From Annulohypoxylon bovei var. microspora (lineage: Eukaryota > Ascomycota > Sordariomycetes > Xylariales > Hypoxylaceae): 64,000 nucleotides of DNA. Shown here piece after piece: positions 27,749 through 39,883 of the stretch (positions are counted from its first letter, which is position 1; each line of letters opens with the position of its first letter). The DNA lies in the NCBI GenBank assembly GCA_022836615.1, contig MU405336.1, positions 1 through 64,000 on the forward strand. The letters are read 5' to 3'. The notes under the pieces are model-generated. The model saw nothing but the letters and a program-made list of their open reading frames with translations. It did no database searches and was not told the origin of the DNA. A program made the translations under genes and the position numbers.

Positions 27749-28140
27749 ACTTATATAATCTGTGTTGAAGATCAGGGTCAACTGAACTAAATGGAGTTGA
27801 TTACGTAATTGCCTTAGGTAATCAATTCGTCAGGGCTGCCACCCATTGGTCCGTGCGCGAGAACCAGCTTTTGACAAGCTTTTCGTTTTCTGAAAAACTG
27901 AATCTTGTCGAAAACCACCTTCTCGCGAACGGACCACCTCAAAAGCTGAGAACTGTTGTCTGATTGGTTAAAAGCTCTGAGATTGACCCACCGTTGCGAC
28001 GATGCACCCAATCAATCGTAGTGGACATAACGGCCTTTTTGGAGATAACGGGGTTTACACATTTTTAGCGCCGGAGATCTGGGATTACCGCGATAGGAGA
28101 TTTTTGATAAGGATGGACCATGGAGAAAAAAAAAACATAC

Positions 28141-29340
28141 CAAAGCTGTACGCGAGGCCATCCGTTCGGGTGGCACAATATCCCGAGTTTAGCCGGGGGT
28201 CGATGGTTCGATTCCTCGATCTCCCACTTTTCTTTTTTTTACCATGCGACGAAACAGCTCACCACCATCCGGCTGGCGGTTCGCGCACCTATCTAGCCTT
28301 TTCTTTAGCCACCCGTGCTGCCACCCGTCTAACCGCCCGTAACCACCCCGTAAGCCACCCCTTATCGAACCCTTAAGCCACCCGCCGGGCCTCCCGTTCT
28401 GCCACCCGTTGAACCACCCGTTAAACCCCGTTCTGCCACCCGTTGAACCACCCTTCTAACCACCCTTCTAACCACCCTTCTAACCACCCTTCTAGCCACC
28501 CTTCTAGCCACCCGTGCAGCCACCCGATAAACCCCCGGTCTAGCCACCCATCTACCTACCTGTGTATCTCCCGTTGAACCACCCGTTGAACCCCCGTTTT
28601 GCCACCCGATGAACCACCGGCCTTACCTCCGTTCAGCGACCCGTTGAGCCACCCCCGGTTGAACCACCCCCGGTCTACCCACCCACCGGTCTAACCACCT
28701 GCTGAGCCTCCCGTCTACCCACCCGTTGAACCACCCGTAGCCACCTCTTTAACCACCCGTGTATCCCCCTTTAAACCACCCGTAGCCACCCCTTTAGCCA
28801 CCCCTTAAGGCTTAAGCCACCCTTCTAACCCCCGGCTCAACCATCCTTCTAACCACCCGTTACACCCCCCGTCTTGCCACCCGTTCAGCCACCCGTGGCC
28901 ACCCGTAGCCACCTTTCTAACGCTTTGGCCACCCTCTCGCGGGGTTGCTTAGTCACCCAGCTTAGGGGTCTTTTTTACGCGTGCTAGGTCAATTACATAA
29001 GCATCTTAGGTAATCAATTCGTCGCTGCCACCCATCTGGTCCGTGCGCGAGAACCAGCTTTCAACAAGCTTTTCGTTTCTGAAAAACTGAATCTTGTCGA
29101 AACGCACCCTCTTGCGAACGGGCCACCTCGAAAGCTGAGACCTATGAGTTTGATTGGTTAAAAGCTGTGAGATGGTCCCACCTGCGAGACGATGCACCTA
29201 ATTAATCGCTGTGGATATATCGGCCTTTAGGGAGATAACGGGGTTTACACACTTTTTAGCGCCGGAGATCCGGGATTACCGCGATAGGAGATTTTTGATA
29301 AGGATTGACCATGGAGAAAAAAAGGAAAAAAAAAACACAC
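28141..29340 (+). repeat. Tandem array unit 2, 1.2 kb, not RIP-mutated
   Basis: Same order as unit 1: CCGTTCGGGTGGCAC head, B-box-like motif near 28,205, minisatellite about 28,300-28,930, T-run near 28,972, inverted repeat 29038-29125, then the TTACCGCGATAGGAGA tail near 29,276. Its minisatellite is somewhat longer than that of unit 1. Confidence 0.85.
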
Positions 29341-30490
29341 CAAAGCTTTACGCAAGGCCACCTGTTCGGGTGGCACAATATCCCGAGTTTAGCCGGAGAT
29401 CAATGGTTCAATTCTTCAATCTCCCACTTTTATTTCTTTTCTCATACAACAAAACAGCTCACCACCATCCAGCTGGCGGTTCGCACACCCATCTAACCTC
29501 CCTTTTAACCACTTGTGCTGTTACCCATCTAACCACCTGTAACCACCTTGTAAACCACCCCTTATTAAACCTTTAAGCTACCCGTTAGGCCTTTCGTTTT
29601 GTTACTTGTTAAACCACCCGTTAAACCTTGTTGAACCATCTTTTTAACCATTTTTTTAATTACCTTTTTAACCACTTATGTAGTTATTTAATAAACCTTT
29701 AATTTAATTATTTATTTATTTATTTATGTATTTTTTATTAAACTATTGGTTTAACTTTTGTAGCTTCCTTTAATTTAAACATTCGATTAATTATTTATTA
29801 ATTTACCTTTTAAGCCTTTTATAAAGTTATTTTTAAATGAATTATCCCCGGTTTATTTACTTATTTACTTATTCGTTAAACCTTTTATATATTTTTTATT
29901 AAACCACTTATTTAACCATTTATTTAACCTTTAATTTAACTTTTATTAAATTTTATAAAGCCTTTTATTTAATTATTTATTAAACTTATTTATAACCATT
30001 TTATTATTTTTAATTATTAAATTATTTATTTAATTATTTATAATTATTTATAATTATTTTTTTAACATTATAATTATTTTTTTAAAGATTGTTTAATTAT
30101 TTAATTTAAAGGTTTTTTTTTATATATATTAAATTAATTATATAAATATTTTAAATAATTAATTCATTTACTTTTTTATTTATTTAATTTATATATAAAA
30201 ATTAATTTTTAATAAACTTTTTATTTTTAAAAAATTAAATTTTATTAAAATTTACTTTATTATAAATAAATTATTTTAAAAGTTAAAACTTATAAATTTA
30301 ATTAATTAAAAACTTTAAAATAATTTTACTTTTAAAACGATGTATTTAATTAATCGTTATAAATATATTAACCTTTTAAAAAATAACAAGGTTTATAAAC
30401 TTTTAACACCAAAGATTTAAGATTATTACGATAAAAGATTTTTAATAAAAATAAATTATAAAAGAAAAAAAAAAACACATTAAAGCTATA
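29341..30490 (+). repeat. Tandem array unit 3, progressively RIP-decayed
   Basis: The head (29,350-29,480) closely matches units 1 and 2. From about 29,500 the minisatellite loses its C's: ACCACCC-type monomers become ATTATTT. By 29,700-30,400 the DNA is nearly pure A/T. The tail is still recognisable at 30,410-30,480 (AAGATTATTACGATAAAAG for GGGATTACCGCGATAGGAG). Normal composition returns abruptly at about 30,490. Confidence 0.82.
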
Positions 30491-31020
30491 CCCGTTCAAT
30501 TACCCTCGTTAAACTCAGGCACCCATTCAATTACCCTCGTTAAACTCGGGCAAAAAGTTCCACTAACATAATCACCCCGCTAGATAACTATCTAGATATG
30601 TATTACTCCGTACTTTGCCCCAGCTGTCATTACCTAAGGGAATAGGGGTTAATTAGTTGCAACTGCCCACATTTGTCAACCGCGACATCCATTACGCGAC
30701 ATACACGACAGGAGGAAGTGCGACTTGATGTTCTCTTAAGCGACCAAGAGCTACCTATGTAGATACAACACTACTATTAGATAGGTAAACTTTGAATAAC
30801 TAATACAGAAAACTATCCATATTCTACTCGGATACTGAACACACGCGAACACACCACGCCTACCTAGGTAGATAGTTATCTAACATCATCCATCGCTAAT
30901 TATATCGCTTCAGCTTTTCTGTAGCACTTTATTCTTCGTTCCCGAACCGCAGTTCAATAACCATTCTATTTCTATTAGAACATATACGTACCTACCTACC
31001 TAGGTATCTAGTTGCCCACG

Positions 31021-34000
31021 ATGCGTCGTGCTAGGTCTTACGGTAGATCGGTCGTCATTCCAGACAATGCCACTATCCGTAGCAGCTCGCTGCCGGAGCT
31101 AGCGAGGTACTTTGTGAAATTACGAGCAGAAAATTTCTCTTGGGAATATTTATCGAAGCGCATTAATAACGGCATCAATTCTGGTGCCATATCACCTACA
31201 GTTGCACAAGTTTTCCTGTCCGTCTTCAACCACGAACATGCCATTGCCGCCGCTCTTCGCCAAGGCCGGTCGGCTTTTGTTCGACAAGTAGCCATGAAAT
31301 ATTTCAAGAAAAAATGTCAATCGGAACGCTTCTTCAATATGTGGACTGCCGTAGGTGGAATAGCTGGGTTGATGGCCTTAATGTCAACGATGTCGGTGCA
31401 CGAAGTAAGCCTTCTATGCCGACATATCGGAGAATGCACATCGACGACGAAGCCAATTGATGGTAACCGCGAGGTGTGCTTTACTGAGTTAATTAAGGCG
31501 TTCCGCAACACCAATGGCGACAACCCTTGGCTTCCAAAGAACCCCGACACCAGACCTCTGAATTTTTACTACAACAAGATCTTACCTGCGTGCGAGCCGA
31601 GCATGGTCTTCGAGGAAATATCTAAGAACACTAAGATCGAGAAAATCGAGAAAGTTGCCTATCGCGCGAATAAACAGGGCTACGTGGCTAATTTCAATGC
31701 CGCTATTTTACCACCGAATGGGACAGGCAAGAAGATCACCCCCTACAAGTTCGTTCTCGATGGCAATGACATACAATTTTCCCTGAATGTTCTGATGGGA
31801 CTGCTACTAAACTTCGACTCGCTCAAATTGAATGCAGAGAATCTTATCCAGGACCTCGTTCACCCCTTAGCTAGGCGTCTTTGCAACAGAAGAGAAGAAG
31901 AAAGTGTTCAGGTATTTTTCTACAGTGCCTTCATCCACTGCCTCAAAATAGTACCCAGCATCGCGAATACGTTAGATTATTCAATAGTGACATACGCCGT
32001 CAAAGCATGGAGTCATGCTCACGAGATACAAGAACATATGAAGCGACTTCTTGGGATGTTAGTACAGCTCATGACGGATGATTACCAATGGACATTGGAT
32101 AGGATCGCGAACGAGCTACAACATGTTAAGCCTAGCTTGCGGCCTGAACTCCTTAGCCTCCTACTTGAGAATGCGAAACCTTTCGAGGTCAATATTGACC
32201 TTACTTCTAATGTTGACTGTGAGGCTCTCAGATCTCTAGGCAAAGCCTGGCCGCTTAGAATTTTCTACCTACTCCCTAGCGATATATCACTTCTTCTTTA
32301 CGGGCTCTTGAGGACGATCTACCCAAATAGCAACTTCATCCGCAAGGATTACAGCGCAGGAACAGACATGAAACGTATCATTTATGACCTTCAGCAGTGC
32401 GCCGACCCAGACATGCTTTTGGCTCTACTGCACGCGAGAAATCATCGTATCAACCCCAGCAACCTCGCATGGCCTGCAGAGATGCAAAGTGCTCTCCAGC
32501 AACAAAAGTATAAAGCTACATATAAGCAGGATAAAGAAGGAATAGCAAGTTGTGTCCAGTCAGCTATTATCCTATCTATCGCATCTGGGTCGTTATTTCT
32601 ATACGAGGATACTATGCTGTGGGCACGACAATTTGGCAGATTCCCCCTAGTCGCCCAAAGGCTGTTGTCAATAGATATTTTACTCGCGCAGGAAGGCCTG
32701 GATATCCTAAGTGGAATATCTCGACCTTTACCCCAGAACGATAATTTCTTATTGGCGCAACTAAAAGAAAATGTCGAACGAGCGAACCGAATACTGATTC
32801 AGTATATGGAAATGCTTTCTTCATACCTTGAATCATCTTCAGGTTTCCTACTAGGCGTGTTCAACGTGGTTTTGCTACCTTCAGCTGTCATTCAACGAAG
32901 AGTGGAACGGCTTCGTGCCTTCAAGGAAGGTGCAGGACTATCCGACGATGAAATATACCACTCGGTGTGGGAGCCAAGTATCAGCATGCTACTAGATGCT
33001 GAACGATTTCTACTAGAAAAGGGGGATAAATATCCTCTCTTGAACAAAATCCGCGGACCATTAAGACACATATCTCACCTAAACCAGCCCGAGTTTCACG
33101 TCCGCAAGTTTCTCGACAAACTTGGTGAATCACGCGATAAGCTCTGGCAAGAATATCGATTAGAGATATACCCAGTAGCCAGTCATCTCGAAGCGCCTTG
33201 GCCGAGAGGTCTCCCCATCCAAGACTTGGTACCTCATAAGTTGTCAAATTGGAAAGATATGCCTTACGTCGAATCACGAGCTAAAGCAATCTTATTTGCA
33301 CCCGGAACAACATTGCAATCCCCCATTCCAGTAGATACAGAAGAAAGAACAGCTATAGGTCCATTCGTAGACGATTTTATATTTGCCTTGTCTATTTTCG
33401 TTTCGGCAGTGGATGAGGGTCCCGAACGGGAAAGCAGGGTTCTACGAGTCTGGAATCACGCTGTTGCAAACTTTACTATCAATCACAAGTCTAAGACGCA
33501 GGTATTATGGTACTGGAAGCACTTTTTCTCTTTGGCTCCCGGTGTCAAGTTGCCGCGTCCAGTAGCAGCGCAATTCGAGGTCTCCAATTTCAAGTTGCCG
33601 GAAAATGATCGCTCTGGGGTTATTATCGAGTGGAATCCAAACCTGACGCTTGTTCAACTTTCACGGATGTCGAACATTATTCAACACTCAGAGAAGCTCC
33701 CTAGATCTTGTTTGGATTGTATGCTAATGGCTCACAAGACGAAGTCCCCAAAAACTGTCTACTCACCTTTCCAGCTTTACGGTATAAGAACCATTAAAGC
33801 TAGAAAGACGCCCTTTGTATTGGATGTTTGGAACTCTACAAGTTCACTTCCGCCACAAACAATAGACTACTTTGTTGCAACTACGATAGCATTTTTGGAT
33901 CGGATGTATGGATCAAATTCATCATTACTCGAACGACCACTCCCGTCCGAAAAAGACGATCGTTTCCCTGCTATTCGCTTAGATGAGAATATTTTAAAAG

Positions 34001-35946
34001 AGCAAGGCAACCTAGTCAAATTGAATTCGGTGTTGCGGATTTTGGAGCGCCTTTCATTGTACATCCCCGTATTATTATTTCGGGCGCTTGCGAGATCAAT
34101 TTGGAAACGCTTTAGTGCTGAGAAAAATAACCCAGACGTACTTAAAGCCGCTTTGGGAGTTTCAAAGATCCTGCTAAGGGGGGACAATCCGGACGCCGCT
34201 TACGAATTCATAATACAGGGCATCTTGGATCACCAAGACGACGATTTATGGCATGATTGTCTCCTTAATACTAGTATTCTTCGTCGTTTACCCACACATG
34301 GCGTACGGGATTTACTCCACAGCTTCTGTTCTTCAATCAACAATAAACTTCGAATGCAGCAACGTGCGATAACATTGAGAGCGAGAAAGAATAAGCCGCC
34401 AGCGCCACCACTTGTCAAAATCACGACAATTAAATTGGCCTCTCGGTTACTGTGCGAGACCAATTATGTGGATCAACGGTTTGCCTGTGAAACTCTTGCC
34501 CGCCTATTAAAAAATTCTACGGATGCAGACGCTCGAATTACAATCGTGGAAAGCCTTTTAAGCATCAAGTCTGCGACTGAAAGAGAAGAGGTGCTCTTTG
34601 CTATCATAAATATTATAGAAGAGCATGCGGTACCCATAGCCGCATCCATAAATGAACGCCAGCCACCTACTGAGGCGGAATGGGTTAAGGCCGAGGTTGA
34701 GGAAGGTCATTTACCGGAGGTGTACGAAAACAATCCAACGTTAGACTTACCGCCAATGCTGAAGTTACTTGTTGAAGCAATCCCACCGCCTTCCACAGGC
34801 AAGGACAACGTTAACCAGCTACTTCACGATACGTGGATGAGAAGAATCATCATTCCAACTCTGAAGCGTTCAGCCACCAACCATCAGCGATGGACCGCTC
34901 TATTTTTGAAGCGTAATGGATTTATACTCTCTGTTCACGACCTGCCGATCGTGCCATCGAACCCAAAGCTGCTTGCGGATCTTTTCAAAGCCTACCCCAA
35001 GGCTTTCCCTAGCTCTACCTTTGATGCGATTAAAGATGTAGTGAAGATAAATATCTTCCCGGATACGAAAATCGCTATCGTCAACGAGACAGTTAGAAAT
35101 AACCCTAAACTCCTTCAATCTAATGCCGGGAAACACTGGCTCTCCGTCTGGAGTACGACAGAAAACCCCCTGAGTCTTGGAGTTTTTCAATTTGCGGATC
35201 TCATGCTGGACAGAACAATGAACGCTTCAAGCGAAGGGCTTGGCGGCGCTACAATCGAGATTATACATAGTTTTATGGTGAATATAGCTAAGACCTATAT
35301 GTGTGTATCGGACATGCCCGACTGTAATACCTTCATAAACGAACTTGCATTTCACAGGCGTATCTGCTCACCAGAAACCCACGGCTTCTTCAAGTTAAGC
35401 TGCATACCTCTTTTGGAAGATCTCATCACACACATCCTCTCACTGCAAATTTACGACTGGCAGCAGGATGAGATACGACAGCCATGGGGACTTACGGACG
35501 TCCTTGCTGTAAAGCTACAGATACTCAAAGGGAAACATTGGCATGAAGCTTCTGAAACGCCGTCGTCGGCGGATATCCGAGAATTTGCGATGGACGTCAT
35601 TACTCTAGTATAGGAACTTACAGAAGACGAATCATCAGACGAATCATACGAAAGGAATTGTCGGTTGCTCAAGCAAGCTGCATTGCAACAATTCCACAAG
35701 AAGCACTTTGTATCTTTAGCCGTCGAGTTCAGCTCTCTACCTGACAAGATTGATGCAGAAAATGGATGCGTTATGGACTGTCTGCGCATCGAACTTGTAG
35801 AGGAATTCTTTTCAGAAGCGGAAGGCTCCGAAATTGATACCTTGGGTGGCCAGTTAGGGAGGTCTTTGTGGAGATGGAGGTCTAATTCGTGTGATTATAT
35901 CCGGATGAAAGCAGAGTCTATCTTGGAGAGGCTCAACGCTCGCTAA
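31021..35946 (+). pseudogene. Large unrecognised protein gene with an in-frame premature stop
   Basis: A single intronless frame runs from ATG 31021 for 1530 codons to a TAG at 35611-35613. It then stays open in the same frame for another 110 codons (35614-35943) to a TAA. The 110-residue tail, with acidic ELTEDESSDES and later RLEL/VEEFF-type helices, looks like genuine coding sequence, so the ancestral product was probably about 1641 aa. TAG is one C-to-T step from CAG, in the CpA context favoured by RIP, and the gene begins only about 530 bp from RIP-decayed DNA. The product is mainly helical with no signal peptide; I recognise no catalytic motif, and helical repeats of HEAT type are possible. 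A sequencing error, readthrough, or a genuine slightly short protein are alternatives. An in-frame TTG at 31012 is a less likely start. Confidence 0.7.
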
Positions 35947-37301
35947 ATGTCGGACAATAGGGGTAGTTCAAGGAGAGCCATGGAATTATCATCGGAGTTG
36001 GAAGTTGAGACATGGGTTGAGTGAGACCTGTTCCTTTTCCTTAAATAACCGTCTTCCGATATTTCTTTCCAGGAGCGATAAAAGTTTAGTTTATAGATGA
36101 ATAGCGAAATTATTTAGCCAAGCCCCCGAAGCTTCTGTGATCGAAATCTCATTTTTTCATGACAGTATGTTGATCTGGTTGATCTGCTACGAGGGTAACT
36201 CAGCCACAATTGATAGAAGCTGTCACATACATACTACCTACTGACCTTATTCGGGGTCTAGTCAGTGCTGCGAGCCGCATGGGCTTGTCCAAAAAAGGCC
36301 GGACCTCCGAAACACGAGATGCTGTGCGATAGGAAAAGCTGAGCCGGTCTTATAATTACACGCGTGGAACCAATCACAACAACTGTGTTGTCAGAACTTA
36401 GTACTGACGTCAACATCTTCCGCTCTCGGAGACTGGATGGATAGAGCTGGCAGAGCTGGCTGAGGAAGAAGAAATTGTGGATAAGCAAAAGGGGCAAAGG
36501 TATCTGGCGAAGGGCACATCCTGGTAACAACACTGCACGCCATGCGTATCCTAATGAAGCTTGTACGACTGATGATATTTTTGATTGGATTTCAAGTTCC
36601 TCTTCCACCCAAATGAGCGAAAATGAACTAACTGCCATGGCGTTCAAGACTGCATTACGGAATCGCGGCGCTAGAAGCTACCGCGGGGACTGGCTCGACG
36701 CTTTCTTTTCTCTGCTCACCAAATAAACAAGATCGCTATCCGAATGCACGACACGATAACAGGCTTCTAATAGTTCGGCAATAGTCACCTGGATCGATGG
36801 ACCGGGATGTAAAGGTCGATCTTTTCGGTCCAGCGCGAACTTGCTTTCGGAATTATCACCTCGTAACCTGTGCCATGATACTCACGTTTTATGATGCGAA
36901 GCCTGATCCATGGGGCGCCCTGTGGTGGAGAGCAGACTCCTGCGATTAGAGTAGGCTTACTGATATTTCAGGTTGAAACCACAAATCAATCCTCCTTGAA
37001 AAATATGTCAATTGCAGTAGCGGCTGAAGCCGTATACTGTTGGGATTCAAGGAGGGAAATTGTGCGCTATCATATAAATAGGGCTGCTCCACGATGCTCT
37101 CTTCCGACTTGATGATGGAGTACCTGCAGCCCTCGGCCTGACCCTGTCCTTACAGCAATCATTTGGAGAATATATATTCATTCGTTATTTATTTGTGCTT
37201 CCCTCCTTGGCACTTCTTGCGAAAAAGCATCTTTGTCTTGAATATCACCCTGTAATACTACCCAAATTGTGATACATACACTATAACACACCTTCGTCGA
37301 T
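35947..37301. other. Intergenic region with an unexplained ORF
   Basis: No convincing gene. A short plus-strand frame at 36475-36726 (83 codons, ending DWLDAFFSLLTK) overlaps a minus-strand frame at 36258-36647; neither has a recognisable domain, and either could be a decayed exon. The right part is the peroxidase promoter. Confidence 0.4.
36991..37080 (+). promoter_or_regulatory. Putative peroxidase promoter: inverted repeat and TATA box
   Basis: TATAAATA at 37073-37080 lies 222 bp before the peroxidase ATG. Just upstream, a perfect 10-bp inverted repeat CCTCCTTGAA (36991-37000) and TTCAAGGAGG (37046-37055) could be a site for a dimeric transcription factor. No experimental support is available here. 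Confidence 0.4.
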
Positions 37302-38442
37302 ATGAAAGCCGTTATCTTATTGATTGGCCTCGTTGCCCCTGAGATTCTGGCTTACCCCAGCACGGGCTGCCCTCTGGCTCAAATCCAGAGTCGTCGCGAC
37401 TATGCTCTTGAGAGCAGGTCTACGGAGCTGTTAGGCGACCTGAAGACCACGAAAGACAAAGACTTGACCCCCGCTGGGTCAGCCATCAAGTCTGTTCTGG
37501 AGGGTGGGAGCGCTGTTGCGGACGGTAGCACGTACACGCCTCCCGGCGATCTCGCATCTGACACATGCAAAAAATCCACTTTATGCGTCTGGCATCACAT
37601 CGTCCAAGATCTGAAGGCCACATTCACAGATAGTAATGGCTGCACAGATCTAGCTCGTGGCGCAATCCGCCAGGGATTCCATGACGCAGCAACCTGGGAT
37701 AAGAATTCGGCCTACGGGGGTGCTGATGGTTCTCTTCTCCTCAGCGATGAGATGTCTCGTGTCGATAACTTGGGGCTCGAAGACATTGCAGCTCAGACTA
37801 AAGAGTGGTACAACAAGTACAAGGGATACGGCATCAGCATGGCCGACTTGATACAGACTGCCGCTATTACTGCGACTGTCTGTTGTCCCGGGGGGCCTCG
37901 CATAAAACTTTACGTCGGTAGGAAGGACGATAGCAAGGCGGGTCCCACTGGAAAACTTCCGTTTCAATATCAAGATGCCCATGCCATAGTCGACCTCTTC
38001 GTCGCTAAAACATTCACGTCTAATGATCTGGTCGCTCTGGTTGGCGCTCACACCGTGTCGAAACAGAAGTTCGTCGACACAAGCCGCAGCAACGCTCCCC
38101 AAGATACTACGCCTAGCGTATGGGACATGGACTTCTACTCGGAGACCATCGCCGGCGATAACAAGACCATCTTGATATTCCACAGCGATAAGAGTATTTC
38201 TTCATACTCTCAGACCCAAGCACAGTTCAAGACATTTGCTGGTTCTAACGGCAAGTCTCTATGGTCCCCTGTAAGTCGGCCCCTCCCCCCCTTTTTCGGC
38301 AATGTTATGAGTTACTAGATAGGTAGTCGGATTAACACTGCTTTAGGCATACGCACAGGCGTACTTCCGCATGAGCTTCTTAGGAGTTAACAACTTGAAC
38401 AGCCTCACCGACATCACCCAGGTCCTTCCTTTGCCACGTTAA
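37302..38442 (+). CDS. Secreted fungal heme peroxidase (class II-like)
   Basis: Exons 37302-38270 and 38347-38442 are separated by a 76-bp intron (GTAAGT...TTTAG, frame kept), giving 354 aa; without splicing the frame ends 15 codons later. Residues 1-17 form a signal peptide (MKAVILLIGLVAPEILA), so the enzyme is secreted. The distal heme side is visible as R123-Q-G-F-H127-D128, followed by a calcium-binding type GGADGSLLL (139-147). CCPGGPR (194-200) precedes the VGRKD loop, and the proximal heme ligand is H250 in LVALVGAHTVSK. These are hallmarks of the plant/fungal peroxidase superfamily, which oxidises phenolic or lignin-like substrates with H2O2. I cannot tell lignin, manganese or generic type from motifs alone. 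The TR-GAG element sits 265 bp downstream. Confidence 0.9.
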
Positions 38443-38707
38443 GAGTTTATGAGGCCGTTATACACATTCGTTTTTCGCAGTTTGTATTTCCGAATTTTAC
38501 ATTTTCATATCTCTAGGAGTGGCTTAATGCTATCTTCGAGTGTATTGTAGGATATTTGAACTTCTGTTTATTAAAATGTGTTATATTTCTTATATATATA
38601 CACCTCTCTTTGTCCTCGCGATCTGCCCGAGATAGGACTACGTTTAGTGTCTTTGAGTACAATCTTAATTTAATTAGACTAATTGTTGTAGAACATACAT
38701 TTAATAC

Positions 38708-38897
38708 TGAAGGCAATAGGTCACGTAGCGTTGTGTTGTAATACCGTGTGATGTATTATGATATTTTGTGTTGTATGAACGTATAAACTATTAGCTTTTA
38801 ATCCTAAGCAGACGTAGCCTTATATGGCACAAGTCATATAAAGCCACACAAAGCTATAAAACGCCCTTTGGCTAGTAAAACCCTTTTATTGTTAATA
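38708..38897 (-). repeat. LTR of the gag-only element (3' LTR in coding sense)
   Basis: 190 bp, begins TGAAGGCAATAGG on the plus strand; partner of 39884-40073. Confidence 0.9.
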
Positions 38898-39289
38898 CGC
38901 TCTCCTGGCGTCAGTGCTATCCAAAAACACCATTTTTAATCTTGCTATTGCCTTTTATAGCCTTGTTTCGGCCTTTTTCAGCCCTGTTTGGCTTATTTCA
39001 GCCCTGTTGTCGGCCTCTTTCAGCCCTTAGCTATCGCCATGTGCATTGTAAGGATCTCACTACTGCTCACACTCTTACCTTCCAGGGGTTCAGTTGGCCA
39101 ACTATCGTGATAAATTATAGCATATCTTGATCCATTCAACGCCCTTATATACGATCTTGCAAATAATCAGTCAGTCCTTATTGCTCCGTTGCTTATCCTA
39201 GCAACGCTCTTCATGTGTAACGCTCTCCAAGCTCCAACGCTCTCCATACTCAAAAGAATACCCGCATTACCTTGGATTTATCTTTTGAT

Positions 39290-39801
39290 CCATTAGCCTT
39301 GTAGGCTTCGCCAGCCTTGCCGTTGCCGTTGCCAAGGCAGTCTCGGCAAATGTGTTCCGGCTTCTCACACTTCTAGTATCTCTTGCCATCCTGATCCGTG
39401 ATGTGGCTATCACCTTTGCCGGTTGCTCTGCCAATGCAGCTGCGAAACTCTAGCAAAATATACTGCTAAATAATCTATTCCTTAACACTGCGAATAAAAC
39501 GTACCCATATCTATATATCCATAGTTTTATTCTCAAAGCTGTAAATAAAATATGCTTATATTTATATATCCGAGATTTTATTCTCCAAACTTATTAAACG
39601 AAGTTCTTTAGGCAGTTTCTATTATTCGAATTATTCCTATCGCAGGTTTATATCGTTTATCGATAAAGATGGGGATAATAACGTTATATCGTTAAGGTTT
39701 TCAGTTTGCTTTTACTTAATCGTTAGTTTTTTTAAAGCTTTCTCCAGCCTATTAACCTAAGCTCTCAACAAGGCAACATCATCCCCAAATCCTAATGCCA
39801 T
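39290..39801 (-). pseudogene. Gag remnant of the gag-only LTR element
   Basis: Starts MALGFGDD and runs through RLEKALKKLTIK, with several CAG-to-TAG and CAA-to-TAA stops, to the zinc knuckle CEKPEHICRDC. Nucleocapsid-type Gag; not functional as it stands. Confidence 0.6.
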
Positions 39802-39883
39802 CAATCCCCCCCCTCCAAACCAAAAGGCCTAAAAACGTAACCTAATCCCTCGAATAAATACTTAAAACGAAGAAATGCTACCA

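Larger units (their letters stand above)
27005..28140 (+). repeat. Tandem array unit 1, 1.14 kb, not RIP-mutated
   Basis: It begins with GCCACCCGTTCGGGTGGCAC and the B-box-like GGTTCGATTCC at about 27,065. A C-rich minisatellite follows (about 27,120-27,690), then a hairpin CCCCTA-GAT-TAGGGG plus a T-run (27725-27748). Next is an 88-bp inverted repeat (27848-27935), then a tail with GATGCACCCAATCAATCG and TTACCGCGATAGGAGA. The next unit restarts at about 28,150 in the same order. Confidence 0.85.

Noticed and set aside
27119..28547. Minus-strand frames giving Trp/Gly-rich repeat proteins (GWLKGWFKG type)
   Set aside because: They follow directly from the 12-bp C-rich minisatellite monomer, are open in more than one frame, and have no start context or conserved ends.
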